This document shows positions 1 through 15,077 of a stretch of 64,000 nt of DNA, piece after piece (the first letter of the stretch is position 1; the number at the start of each line of letters is the position of its first letter). Below the pieces are notes generated by a model, which was not told the DNA's origin, did no database searches, and saw nothing but the letters and a program-made list of their open reading frames with translations. Location: positions 18,037,151 to 18,101,150 of the forward strand of contig CM060118.1 in the NCBI GenBank assembly GCA_030522415.1. The letters run 5' to 3'. The DNA comes from Channallabes apus. Taxonomy: Eukaryota; Chordata; Actinopteri; Siluriformes; Clariidae. Made by a program: the position numbers and the translations under genes.

Positions 1-119
1 TACAAATGTATACCAACACATTCAAAACCAACAGTCATAAATACAGAATATCAAAATGAAACCCTGAGCTACTAGGTAAGGGTCCAAATGTTTATTTAAA
101 GTGTACTTGAGATACTTAC

Positions 120-180
120 CTGATAATGACATGAGGTTATTATTTATGACGTAGACCCAGGTACATCTTCGGGGAAACAA
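120..180 (-). CDS. map4k5: map4k5 coding exon 24, last in window (CNH domain)
   Basis: Residues 588-607, [20 protein letters not shown]. Donor GTAAGT at 119-114, so bases 1-119 are intron and the gene continues off the left edge. Confidence 0.95.
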
Positions 181-3100
181 CTGAAACACAGGCAGCACGC
201 ATCTACTGAATGGTAAAAGTGATTTATACTCTAATACATAGACAACCCCTCAAACACAAAACACTGATTAGGCTATAGGCACACACTTCTGCAATGGAAG
301 ATGGTAGAGAAAGAAGCTCAGAGGTCAGTACCTGCTCCATAGTGGCCTCATGTAACTCATTCAAATTCAATGTGTAGATGCCATCCTCTGTGCCAAAGAT
401 CAAATGCTGATCTACAAAACAGGTAGACATTACAAATGTAAGAACGAAGAAAGAAATGTCTCAATTGTATGCATTAACGGACAATCACATACAAGATGAC
501 GCTGTGAGGTAGGCAGCTACCTTTGGTTTCTGGGTGAATCCATGAAGTGGCACAGTTGATTTTGAGAGGACAGCCATCAAACACTTTAGAAAAACATGCT
601 CCCATCTAAATGCAAACATAGAAAAAAATTATCAGCCTTGTTCCAAAAGTAAATTGCTGTATCCAACAGAGATTGCCCTGAACTTTATTCATATGAAAGC
701 AACGCATTTGATGTACATCAGACCGTCACACAGTGCCCACATTTTTATCTACAGAGGGGCCCAAAAATATATAGACATTTCAACATAAAAATGTCTCTCT
801 TCTGACAGTCACAATAGCATTAACAATAGTGCAACTACTATTTCTAAAGGAAAAAAAAATATCACATTGCTTCCATAACTCGAGTTTATTTATTTATTTT
901 TTTTAATAAACAATTCAACTAAAATGTATAAAGATTCACACATTGTGATTATTTTGACAAATATTGTGATTTATACTGTAATATGTAACTATTGTATGTT
1001 TTATATTCAAACATTTTGTTTGAATGGCACAAATTCTCATTAAGAGGATGTTGGCTAACATTTGTCATCTCAAAAAGTGTATAAGTGTATAAGTGTATAT
1101 ATATATATTATAGTTAATATTTGCGTTGTTGGGGATTTCTGAAGAGTTTGCCAATGCAATATATATATTGCATTGGCAAACTCTTCAGAAATCCCCAACA
1201 ACGCAAATATTAACTATAATAAATTTCAGGCACAGGATCACTTTGATTTAGATTTGTAATTAATTGTAAAGCACCATCTAGAATACACTAACAGCTGGAA
1301 TGCTAAAATTAGGCCATTTAGAGTAGACTGAAGCTACTCATAGCAACTGAATTTGCTGCAGTATTTATTTTGCCTGCAATTAAATTGATCTTGGTTATCT
1401 TGGTTAAATGTCACTTTTTTTTTTTTTTTTTTTTTTTTTAAGTACATCAAAAAAAAAAAAAAAACATTGTAAAACCAAATCTCTGAATGTGCACTGCAAG
1501 GAGTCTTGCAAGAAGCTAGGGGAAAATTAAGCGAATACTCACCAGTACTTTAGGGGTAGGTGGAAGGCCATTAATTGCTGGCTTCTGTAACGAAATTAAA
1601 AATGACTTTTGAAGAGTAAAGTTAACACTAGTGTCAATCATTTACTATGTATATTATTAAATCAATACAACTCCACAAACTTAGCGATTACATCTAACAG
1701 CAACTTGGAAATTCCCCTATAGTTCCATGAACTGTCCCCACCCCACACAGCTAATACTGGTGTGGATTTATGGCGCTTTTCCACTGCATAGTACGGCACG
1801 GCACGGTTCAGTACAGCTCACTTTTGGGGGTTTTTCCACTGGGAACAGTACCTGGTATCTGGTCCTTTTTTTAGTACCACCTCAGCCAAGGTTCCAAGTG
1901 TGCCGAACCGTTACCAAAACGTGACGTGTAAACTCTGTTGGTCACTGATTGGCCGGAGAAAATCGTCATTACTGCATCACTGAACGTGTGACACGAGACA
2001 CAACAGAACCGCTATATTTAGAACAGCCAGCGAAGGATCGGACGCACCTTTTTGTATTAACCAAAAATTTTCTTTGGCTGCCATCAGCCTCTTTTTAAAC
2101 AAACTCCTTCGTCTTGCTGTTAAAAACGCCCACATGCCGAGAATGAAGCACATCATTGTTGTGTGGTCCGTTTACGATGATGTCACGGCAGTAGAGGCGG
2201 CGCAACTATAACGACACGTGAATAATCCCACCCACTCTAAAGCGGTACTAAACTGCAGTGGAAGCACAAACCGAGCCGAACCAAAGTGAGCTGTACTGAA
2301 CCGTGCTGTGCAGTGGAAAAGCATCATTAGATGAGTGATGTAACTGATGCAGATTTTGTCTTCATAAGATCAAAATTTGATCAACTGCTTACACAAATCC
2401 TAGTCACTGCTATACTTGAAAAAACAGCAAGAACCGAGTCTTCACATTTTCCCCACCGTGCATTCAGACAGCTGCTGCTCACACTTTTTAACAAACTTTT
2501 GCAAGATACAAAGTTTGCAAGCTTTAAAATTATCTTGATAGCATTTGTATTGTGTATGCACCAAGATTCTTTTACTATACAAAATATAGATAAAATTTAA
2601 ATTTTACTATACAAAACTTATACTAGCACTAATCTCGTCTTCCTGGTTATAAATGATTGCATGTTGGCTAGATGCTTACTTTCATTGTGCACAAGTACTT
2701 CTGCTAAATGAAGAAATGTAAACGTAAATTTGGATGTTCCTGTGGTGTACTCAACACTTTCACACCCTCTATTTGACCTGCATACACACTCACCGGGAAT
2801 TCTTTCTTCTCCTTCTTTTTTGGCCGACCAGGTGATTTAGGCGTGTCTCCATTTAGTGTGTCCTCAGAATCCTCAACTGTTGAGACAAAACAAGAGAGAA
2901 ATATGAAGGTGAACTGAAAAAAGGGAGGTAAGGCAGTTGAGTAAAAAAACAGACATGGAAATGCAACTGAAAGTTAAGTGACAAGTGACATTAAGCTGCT
3001 GGGGAGTGAAACCGAATCTCTCACTACAGGAAATGACAGAATGCTGGCAAAAAAAGAAAACTAGTATATTACCAGAAGATTACTGATCACTCTAAATAGT

Positions 3101-6100
3101 TTAGATAATGTCATGTACATTGACAGCTGCAGGTTATGGCCCATGAGTAAGATATACAAAGGTGTACAAGTACCATATTCTGCTGTTCGTGATCGCAGTC
3201 CAGAGCTGCTTACACTGGAGGAAGGACCATGCTGCATCTGATCAATCCTGTTGCCTCTCTCTGGTGTGCTCTGCCTACGTGGACCAGGAACCATACCGTT
3301 ATCTGAGCCTGGGAACCGCTTAATTGTGGAAGAGCCATCATTCAACCCCACATCATCAGATGAGCTGAATGGATGTGGCTAGCAGTGGAAAGGATAAAAG
3401 AAAGTGCATAATTATTTATACAAATAAGTAAATAAATAAATACGCACATACTGTATATGCATGCAGAGGCAAATGTAGAGACAAGAAACTTACTTTAGGA
3501 GGAAGAGGTGGAGGCACATGTTTTAAAGTGGATCTGGAAAAGAAAGTACATGAAGGAGAACTGATGTGGGTGTTTAGGGTCAGCATCTGTTTGCACTTGT
3601 GAGCTATGTGTACAAGGGACAAATTCTTTAAAAATCTTTATATAATTTAAATAAAAAATTTTAATCCAATGACGTAACTTATTTCACTTTTACCTGAAAT
3701 GTAATGCGCATTTTTAAAAAAACGCATATGTTCATGAGTATTGTATAAAGCAGGTAAATACAAAACTTACATCTCTACATCTTCAAAGGCATCTTCTAAT
3801 GCAGCCATGTGTCCGCTAGGGTAAAAGTTCAGACAGAGGGGCAAGAAGTGGGTGGGGGGGGGGGGGGGTAGAGAGAGGAAACCTGTTTGTTAATCTAGGC
3901 AATTACTACAGTTTCTATACAGATGGATGCAGAACTGCACTATAGACACTTAGAGTGATACAACAGTGACAGTATAAACACAGCAGTAAAAAGATGCACA
4001 ACTCAACTTTGTGTTAAGGGAATTAAAAATGGGATTCAGTACATATAAAAAATTTCTAAGCAAATTACAGTCATGGGTACGAACACTTGTTTTACCGTAT
4101 AAACAACTCGTCCTCCTCACTTTTCAGAAGGCTCCTTGAATTTAAAGGAAGCAAGGAAAAAAGGAACAGAAGAACAGACAGTCAAAGCAAAAGGAAATGA
4201 GCAAGCAGACAGACAATCTGGAGAAAGTGAGCTCAGACACACAAACTGAGCAGGTTAGCAGATGCAAAGACACAAAGCAAAGTTTTCCAGGGAAAGGTGT
4301 CAGACAAGGTCTGTTATTAAGCAGTGATATGAGGCCACCTGCCGGGAGGCTGGTTTGTTAATGATCTCCATTCTGGCTGTTTCTATAGTTACCTGGGAGA
4401 GATGCCTCCCTCAGCAAATGGGCTCCATTGAGAGGAGAAATCATTCTCTTTGGTCAGATCCTGTGGAGAGTGACATCATATTATTGAGTCATTCATTCTC
4501 TCAAATCAGAATGGGTTATTTTTTAGTCTGCCATTATGTCTAACTGTAATACTGTATACTAATAAATCAGTTTGGTTTTAGTGAACCATCAGGTTAGATG
4601 TTTTAGCATACTAGCTGTGTGAGCGGAGACTGAATACAATTCTACAATTGTAAAAATCTACAACTGTGCTCACCATTTCTGAGCTTGCTTCAGTTTCCTT
4701 CTTGAGTGGAGACTCAAATCGGAGCCTATTAACTACAACAAAGCAGAAATACACACTGGATAAAGAACAATCACAACGCCATAATTCATTATATACATAC
4801 TACCTAACAAAGTAAATAACTTGTAAACTGTCATTGGTTTAAAAAGGCATTAAAGAAATGACAGTAGAACTTCAACAGTGTGTAGGTAAACTCTGCAATT
4901 TTCTACTAGCACTGAGCTAAAGAAATAAAGTAGAATAATATACTAATCATTGCACTTGGAATACACACACCACTGTGACATACCTTTCACCTAGTTTAAA
5001 AAGCCACACATAGCTAACAGTCCAAGTTCATTGAACTGATGATAGTTGAAAAAGAATACAGTAAAGCTAATCAACAAACAAACAAACACTTTGCTAGGAA
5101 AGCATGACATTAACTTTGTTGTATGTTTCTGTGTGCAACATTGGTAGATTACATCATATAAGCACATGTTTTTAGAAACATTACATAATGGGTTACCAAA
5201 CAACTCTCAAAAGTAGCTGAGCTCATTTAAATTAGCAAAAACAAAATAGTGTTTATATTCCTTGAAGTTTCCACTGTTAGCATAATTAAAAGTTGATGAG
5301 TGTCCAGGTGGACATCTGGTCTCTTTTCTGCAATGAAGAGTTCAAATGAACATAACTTGGTAGCTATGATAGACAGTCAGCACACTGTTCAACAGTGACA
5401 GAACACAAGTCAAGTGCGTCAGAAATACTTTCTACATAACCATTTAAGGTTAAAGACTGGCTGTACTCCGAGTTCACTCACAGACACCCACACAGTGATG
5501 AACAAAACACAGAAACCAGTTATCAGAACTTGAGAAAATCCAAATAATATAACTTAATTTAGATATTGAGAGTACTGTGTGTTTGCAGTTAACTTCTGGC
5601 TAACCAGCTCTGGCAGCATACAACACCATGCAAAGAATAAATTACACTTTAATAGAAAATATGAAGTAGGGGTTCCTTTTTTAACAGTACTTGGTAAAAG
5701 TTTGATTAGCAAACAAAGTGATGACAATAGCATACCTGACCGATTTCATGGTAACGTGTCAGTATCTGCAGTGACATCTGGGGTGCTTTTTGGTGTTACA
5801 GAGGGATGTGAGACAGAAACTTTGCAGCAATTAAAGCAGAAGAGGTTTTACAGCAGAAGCTTTAACAAGTTTCACAGATCTGGGCAAGAGATTTAACTAT
5901 AGCACTCTGTAAGAACAGCCTCTTTAGAATCAATCATTTCTGCCTTCAGCACAGTTACCTTCACATGTGCAATTCTACATCACTGTGCCTGACAGGACAC
6001 ACACAAGAACCAATATACTGTGTAAACAAAAACAAAAAACACAACTTGCTAAATACACACCTTTATCACACTCATTTGAGTTTGTGGGCATTATCTACAA

Positions 6101-9100
6101 AATAAAACCAACACAAACACCATGTATAGTGCAGAGGACAATATTTACTCACTCCCTTCTACAAATTACCTGGGCCACAGTATTTCATTCACGCACATAC
6201 ACCCTACTTGTCCTCTGTGCGGCAGCAGCTGAAGAAGTGTGTGCTCAAGCCTGTACCGTTTTGAGCTACATGAGCTAATCCTAGCAACCTGCATTTAGTG
6301 CACTCACACAAAGATGAATTGAAACTCATGATGTAGTACTGCTTCATTCAATATCCAAATCACTCCAAGGCTCTACATACTGCCTAGAATATCCTACATC
6401 ATAGTCAACAAGGTAATCTGTGGAACTGTGATTAAGTAATTACAGTCTACTCAACTAAAATTACCACAAAGTTAAAATAAATACATAAAATGACAAACAA
6501 GACGGAAGTGTAATGTACCAGTGCACAAATTCCAACATGGAAATTTGCAATATGCCAACATGTTCCCTCCAAAAACAAATATTTTCTATATGCTGGTCAG
6601 ACTTATGTCTCTGGAACACTGGGTGTGTGCACCTATGTTTGCTATTTGTGAAATACAATCACTTTGTCCTTTGTTTATCCCCTGCATCTGATTTATGAGC
6701 AGTAAAGAGTCATGAATGAAGTTCCCAAAAGACACACCCTTCTGATCAAAAGTCACAAGGGTATTCATCATCATACTCTAGGGCAGTGGTTCTCAAAGTG
6801 TGGGGCGCGCCCCACTAGTGGGGAATACAGACATGACAGGTGGGGCGCAATGAACGGGAGGAAATTAGTGGAAAATAATAGGAAAAAAACTAAACATTCA
6901 CACACAAATAAATGGATCATTAATACAAGTAAATTTAAAATAACATCAGTTGTGGGCCGGGAGAAAAAGTGGAACCATAGTGCAACAATAACGGTTTAAC
7001 GTCGGACCAACTTGAGCAGCGTTGCTCGAATCACAAACCTGCGCGACCCACTGGGCAGCGCTGCGCGACTCTGACAGAAATAGACCGCGCCGACTATCAA
7101 AATACATTTTACCCCGCTGGGATGCGCACGTACAAACCAGGCATGACAAGGCGGAAACAATATTAAACAGTCCTGACATTTTAAATTGTTTTTAAATAAA
7201 AACACAGTGAGTCGCGCAGGTTTGTGATTCGAGCGGCGCTGAGCGATCCACCGGGCTGCGCGAATAAACCAGATCATCACTGCGCTATTCAGATAGTCGC
7301 GCTGCGCTGTATTTGCGCAGATATTTGGTTCAATCGGGTGCCACGGTTTCGTCCCACTTTTGATGTGTTTGGCTTCACATACACTTCGACAATGGAAGAA
7401 GACGAGTTTGCTTACATGTGACGAAACCAAGAACGAGGAGATTGTAAAGAAAAAAGGTGCATTGTCTGTATTGTGGAATTGGTTTGGGTATAAGAAAAGT
7501 GATACGATTGAGATGAACTTGATTTGCAAGGTACGCAAGTGCACCGTTTTAACAAGTGGTGGAAACACGTCAAACCTTTTCTATCATCTGAAATCCAAGC
7601 ATCCAAACGAATATGGCCAAAGTAAAAAAAAAAAAAAAAAAAAAAAAGGCAGCAAACCCCAGCAATTCACAGTTTAAATAAAATTACATTATGTAAAACA
7701 GTTTCTTTGTGTTTGAATTTTTATTTATGCATTATTGTGATATAGCAATTGTGATCGTTATCGAGGTAGAAAATCACTTCTACCGTGATAGAAGAATTTG
7801 GTTATATTGCCCACCCCTAATGAAGCCTATGTTGAGCTAGGATTCATGGTGGGGGCAGAGGAGAGACCCGTGTGTGTTTTGTGTCTTATACCGCTGGCAG
7901 CAGACCGCATGAGACCCAACAAATTAGGAAGACACTTAGAGACAACACACTCACCGTCACGTTAATAAGCCACTAGACGTCTTTGAAAGAAAGCTGGCAG
8001 AATACAGACAGCAGGAGAATCGCATGGTAAAATCTGAATCAGTGGACAGCAAAGCACAAATGGCTTCATTCAAAGTTGCATACAGAATTGGCCAGAGCAA
8101 AAAAACTACAAACGATTGCTGAGCAGCTGATAAACATGGGGTCAATTATGCAAAGATAAGTGACAACTTAAGCCTTTTATAACAATTGCACGTGTATTTT
8201 ATGTTTTTAACTTGGTGCTGTTTGATCTTATTGGCTTAGAAATTGATATTTCAATAAACAGTAAACTTGGCCGATTTCGTTATTATTTTGTTGACAAGTG
8301 GGGCTTGAAAATTCTCTCACCCCCTTAAGTGGGGAATGACAGAAAAAGTTTGAGAACCACTGCTCTAGGGAAACAGCCTGCATTATGAAAGGAGTGCTGC
8401 GATACGTCATGTGGCAACATGTTTGCGTTAAACTGTACATTTAATGCAAACTGTGCTTTTGAAAGAGAAAAATTAAATTTTGGCAACGGCAGGCAGTATC
8501 CTCTAGTTAATATTACAAAACTAAATCTATAGTATGACTGTTACCTTAAGCCTAAATGTGACGTGTATTACTATACTGAATCATTTACTACAAGATTGAA
8601 ACGGCAATGTAAAAAAGAGCTCCAGAAGACAACTGTAAAGGCAGAAATGTTCAACAAACAAGCATTTTATTTAAGCTTGGAGTGAGGGTATTAGGAACGA
8701 GCAAAAATTTCCAATTATGATCCCTAACCAGGTACAATTTAAAATATAGTGTGGTATCTCATAACACTTAACTGTAAATATGAACTTATTTTTTCACCAG
8801 AAGTTAATCTACTGTCAGATAGATAGATATGCTTAGTAAATTTTGTAGAAATTATCACACTGCAAAGAGCTTGCTAGTTTATTTTATATGACTGCTGAGC
8901 CCAGAAAGCTGTAAGATAATCACAAGTGGCAAATCCATTTTTGCTCGGGGAGACTGTACTGTAACTCTGAAAGGAAAGCACTGATAAAGTCTAAATATAA
9001 CTGAAGTGTAGATAATTTTTGACTCTTGTATGTTCCACATGCCTTCCATATATCTAAATTTAAGGTTGAGCCCAGTACAACACAACATGATGGCTGTTGC

Positions 9101-12100
9101 TGGGTATTGTAACTTTTTTCTTTATTGTTGTTGGTCTTTTGGCTGCTCCCGGCAAGGGTCGCCACAGCGGAATATCCAGTCCGCACAACAACTTGGCACA
9201 GGTTTAAGCCGGATGCCCTTCCTGACGCAACCCTCCCATTTTATCCGGGCGGATACTATTTATTAAAAGTAAGTAATCTTACTCAGGTCAGCTTATATAT
9301 CTGCTCTGGTGGCTCAGTGGTAAGTTTTTCACCTGGCATGAGGAACGACCAGCTTCGATTCCTATTCAAGGATGCCCTACAACACAGTTGCTGGGCATCC
9401 TTTATATAATTAACTTTGCCAAGTTAATTGTGCAACTACAAATTAATTGAATTGTCTGATGTAGCAACCCTCCATAACTCAACGTGTCTGATTTTTTTAA
9501 ATTTGCGCTTTGTCTTGAGCAATGCTATGTAAAAGTTCATCCGAGTTGTGCAAGAGGTGGAATATGATTATTCACTTACAGTCAATCTCGGAGCGAGTTT
9601 TCCCAGCTCGAGCATCCTTGTTATGGGCTGAACGGATGGTGTGTGGAGGATGCGGTGGCTACAAAGTGAGAGAAGGACTGCAGTTAGATAAGTTAATACT
9701 ATAATACTGCACTGCTAATTACAGGAACAGTGCTCCACTATGCAAAAAAAGTGTGTATTGTGTGTGACAATATAACATCTGTTAAGCACTGTTTATGCAG
9801 GTGAAATGAATAGACTCGATACATAAAAAGATCCCTGACCATAAGCAATTACTAAACAAAGGAACAAGCAGTTACTGGATATCCACATATTACACTTCAG
9901 TTTATCACTTTTGCACATAGAGACTGTGTGAATTACCTCCAGATCATCCTCGTCTTTGTCGATATAGGGACGCAAGTTGTCTGGATTATTCATCTTATCC
10001 AGCAGTTCAACTGCAAGTTTGCGACTCAAACCTGAATGAGCCACAAACAGATGCTATACACAAACAAGAAAAAAAAAATTGATAGCATTACACAACACAT
10101 TAAAACCTGTTGTTAAAAAAAAGAAGATTGAAAAAAAGCTGTAAAGGTGACAACTGCTGAGAGTATGAACATCAGGATGATTTAAACTATATCTGACACA
10201 GACGCGTCATGACACATGATAATGTCAACCCAATATATTAACTATAGTTGTTTTATGTTTCCACAGGCAGCATGTGTACGACAGAGACAAACAAAAAAAA
10301 ACTGGAATGGAATGCTTATAATAATAGAGGTGAAGCTGGATAAAAGTTCAGGCTCATACCATAAGCAGTTTTTCAGCCGTAGGCCTCTTCTTAGGGTTCT
10401 TGGTCAAAGAAACTTTAACAAAATTGTGAAAGTTTGTAGACCTAAACATAAGGGTATTGAAAGAAAGAAATTCCGCACGTGAGATGCTAAAATGGGGACT
10501 GTAAACTATGTAAACACTAATCTGTGTTAGAAATTTATCGCAAACATACACCTCAAATTACAGACTTGCACTCACCATTTAAGCTTGTCCTTTAACTTGG
10601 GAGGCTGGAAGCTGCTTTTGGACATTAAGAATAAGGCCCTATGCAGACAAACATGAGACACATTAAGGCAAAAACAAATAGGTCCAAGTACAAAGGAAAT
10701 GTGGTCTACTGATTAGCTTTTAATATTGCCATCAGGCATTAAAAAAAATTTTTTGGGGTAAATATTAAATTTAAGTAGGTGCAGTGACAATGTGGTATCC
10801 ATCATTTAATCTTATACACAAAAAAAAATTACCAGGTATAATTTTGTGTTTGATCATGCACTTCATGAAGAGGATAAACAATTCTCAATAGATCCATATC
10901 AGAAGCCCATTAAGAGTGATCACTTAAAATATGTGACTTTGTCATTATCCGCATTGTGTGGTTGTTTGGTAACCAACCACATGCTATAAACTGCAGCAGG
11001 ACTGACCGGCATTTCAGAAGTGTGAACTCACTGTCAAACTATGTTCTTAAGATCGGAGGGGGTGGGGAGAAAAAATAATAAATGCATGACTCACAGAATC
11101 ACTGGCATTTAAATTTGCACAGTCCCTGTAGTGATTTATTATAAAGTACAAGGAAGTAATCTATTCATGGGCTTTTTCTCATTTTATTTCAGGTAGCTCT
11201 GGAGGAACCTTTTTTTTGTTTTGTTTGAAAAATTATATTTAGTTTCTGTTAATACCTGTACAGACCGTCATTTTATGACGAGGTACGCAAGATGAATACC
11301 TCATGGGGTGCAGGTCAAACATGGGTGGCTGCAATTCAGCGAGTTCAATGGAAGTAATTCCCACAGCCCAAATATCGCACAGCTGATTATATCCTCCATT
11401 CTTCTCTACAGCAGCCACTTCTGGGGCCATCCTGTAAAGCATGCGCACACACATACAAACTTTGTCTCATCTCATATCTCTTTCTTTAATCCATTCAACT
11501 CACAAAATTCTCATTACTGTCTTTTATAAGCATCACCTGAAGTTTATTTATATCAGGAAGATAAAATCTTTAATTTACAAGTCTCACCAGTAGGGGGTGC
11601 CAATAAAGGATTTCCTCTTGGCAATTGTGGCTGTTATTTTGGCTGCTACACCAAAGTCCGCTGCAAAAATAAATAAATGGATACATTTAAGATCATAACC
11701 ACCTCACACAATTTGCAAACATAAGGAATACAATTATTAAACTCATTTAAACCCGACACAGAAAACAATGTTTTCTTCCTTCTTATATGAACAGTCTCAT
11801 AAAAACATTTAATATAAAGAAAAAGAAAAGAAAAAAAAACCTCACCAAGTTTGACATCTCCATTGTCAGTAAGCAAAATATTTGCCCCCTAGTTAGAGAA
11901 CAAGAATTAAAAGAATTAAAGGTAATCCCTATATTTAAAATCTTGTATTAAACCTAAGCGTACATTTGGTGGTGTAGGAATTCAAAAGTGCATTTGATTG
12001 ATGGCTTTCTTACCAAAAAGAGGAAGCAGGAAGAGGTTGGAGAGATACAGTAACAAAACAGTAATGAAACACAATGAGCAATGGAAGAGGAGGTACCTTA

Positions 12101-13319
12101 ATATCTCTGTGCATTTTTCCTTTGGAGTGGAGATAACTCAGACCCTAAAGGAAACAGGCAGAAATATTAATAAAATAAACATCATCATCAGGGCAGATCC
12201 ATGTAGAGCCCTTGTTAGAAACAGGCTGAACAAATGCATTCAGCTGAACTTCAAAACTACTAGCCTTATATTCAGGTTTCTACACTGCCCAGCCACAAAA
12301 AGAAGTCACCAGGATCAGGATTCAAATAAGCAAATGCTTAAGAGCTATTGATATAATTGTGTCTCATCTGTAACTGATGAAGCAGTGAGCAGCTTCTCAT
12401 TGTTAAAGATGTTACCGCGTTTCCAAAGAGTCAAACATTTTTGGACTGTATCAAACAAAGAAAACTAAGTGAACATAAGTGAAATTGGTCAATAAACTAT
12501 CAATGTCAGAACACATAAAAACCTGGAAGAACAGTGCTGAACAAACAACTCAGCAGACAAAATATTGTCATGGAAAAAAAAAAAAAAAGACAAACCATGA
12601 ATGGAGTGGACTAAAACATTCAGTGAAGTTGCATCACTAAATAAATTAATAAATAAAAAAAATAATAAAAATATAGTTATGGTGAACATTGAAAGCACAC
12701 AGGGCGATGAGAAAACAGGAATAAAACTAAACTGTCATGTGGCCAAAAGAAATCCACTTTATCCACGATTTAGTGAGGCTAATCAGAGAAAGAGGGCTCA
12801 AAAAGCATGGACTGCGAGATGACAAAAGGTCAAGTGGTCTGGCAAGTTCAGGCTGACCCTTTTCCAGAGTGATTGGCATGTCAGGGTCGGGAGGGAAGCG
12901 CACAAAGCAGTGTTTCCCCATGCAGAGTGTATACTTGGGTGGGCCGCCCATGTATAACTGTGTAACCTTTTTTAAAAAACGGTCTGCCACCCGTGATTAA
13001 CTAGTACTTAAGACGGTTCCATCTCATGCCACCAGCCTCAACAGGTACAGGAGCAGTAGTGCCAGAACAGTGTACTGAGAAGCAGTAAATGCAGTGGATG
13101 CCATATGTCAAATGTCGAACTTCAAATGCATGCAGTATTATTAATAATCACGGAAAACAACCAAAAATTACCATGAAACACATGATCCTCTGAATCTGTG
13201 CTATTTCTTTGCATATGTAAAATTTAAATTCTGCATTTAGTACTTTAACATTTAGCATTTAGTAATTTAGCATTTAGTGTATATATACATATATATGTGT
13301 GTGTGTATATATATATATA

Positions 13320-13397
<78 letters not shown>

Positions 13398-15042
13398 TAT
13401 ACACACACATATACAGTGGTGTGAAAAACTATTTGCCCCCCTCCTGATTTTTTTATTCTTTTGCATGTTTGTCACACAAAATGTTTCTGATCATCAAACA
13501 CATTTAACTATTAGTCAAAGATAACAAGTAAACACAAAATGCAGTTTTTAAATGAGGGGTTTTATTATTTAGGGAGAAAAAAATCCAAACCTACATGGCC
13601 CTGTGTGAAAAAGTAATTGCCCCCTGAACCTAATAACTGGTTGGGCCACCCTTAGCAGCAATAATTGCAATCAAGCGTTTGCGATAACTTGCAACGAGTC
13701 TTTTACAGCGCTCTGGAGGAATTTCGGCCCACTCATCTTTGCAGAATTGTTGTAATTCAGCTTTATTTGAGGGTTTTCTAGCATGAACCGCCTTTAAGGT
13801 CATGCCACAACATCTCAATAGGATTCAGGTCAGGACTTTGACTAGGCCACTCCAAAGTCTTCATTTTGTTTTTCTTCAGCCATTCAGAGGTGAATTTGCT
13901 GGTGTGTTTTGGGTCATTGTCCTGCTGCAGCACCCAAGATCGCTTCAGCTTGAGTTGACGAACAGATGGCCGGACATTCTCCTTCAGGATTTTTTGGTAG
14001 ACAGTAGAATTCATGGTTCTATCCATCACAGCAAGCCTTCCAGGTCCTGAAGCAGCAAAACAACCCCAGACCATCACACTACAACCACCATATTTTACTG
14101 TTGGTATGATGTTCTTTTTCTGAAATGCTGTGTTACTTTTACGTCAGATGTAATGGGACACGCACCTTCCAAAAAGTTCAACTTTTGTCTCGTCGGTCCA
14201 CAAGGTATTTTCCCAAAAGTCTTGGCAATCATTGAGATGTTTTTTAGCAAAATTGAGACGAGCCTTAATGTTCTTTTTGCTTAAAAGTGGTTTGCGCCTT
14301 GGAAATCTGCCATGCAGGCCGTTTTTGCCCAGTCTCTTTCTTATGGTGGAGTCGTGAACACTGACCTTAATTGAGGCAAGTGAGGCCTGCAGTTCTTTAC
14401 ATGTTGTCCTGGGGTCTTTTGTGGCCTCTCGGATGAGTTGTCTCTGCGCTCTTGGGGTAATTTTGGTCGGCCGGCCACTCCTGGGAAGGTTCACCACTGT
14501 TCCATGTTTTTGCCATTTGTGGATAATGGCTCTCACTGTGGTTCGCTGGAGTCCCAAAGCTTTAGAAATGGCTTTATAACCTTTACCAGACTGATAGATC
14601 TCAGTTACTTTTGTTCTCATTTGTTCCTGAATTTCTTTGGAACTTGGCATGATGTCTAGCTTTTGAGGTGCTTTTGGTCTACTTCTCTGTGTCAGGTAGC
14701 TCCTATTTAAGTGATTTCTTGATTGAAACAGGTGTGGCAGTAATCAGGCCAGGGGGTGACTACAGAAATTGAACTCAGGTGTTATAAACCACAGTTAAGT
14801 TATTTTTTAACAAGGGGGGCAATCACTTTTTCACACAGGGCCATGTAGATTTGGAGGTTTTTTTCTCCCTTAATAACGTAAATCTTCATTTAAAAACTGC
14901 ATTTTGTGTTCAATTATGTTATCTTTGACTAATAGTTAACGGTTTTTGATGAGCAGAAACATTTGAGTGTGACAAACATGCAAAAGAATAAGAAATCAGG
15001 AAGGGGGCAAATAGTTTTTCACGCCACTGTACATACACACAT

Positions 15043-15077
<35 letters not shown>

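Noticed and set aside
4100..4138. A stop codon (TGA) inside map4k5 exon 16
   Set aside because: It appears only if exon 15 (4393-4460) is overlooked; including that exon shifts the phase and the frame is open.
6996..7568. 190-codon minus-strand ORF
   Set aside because: It lies wholly within the hAT relic, antisense to its BED-finger coding remnant, and has no recognisable domain.
11589..11602. CTCF-like match CCAGTAGGGGGTGC
   Set aside because: One core mismatch, and it overlaps the exon 8 splice donor and coding sequence, which explain it.
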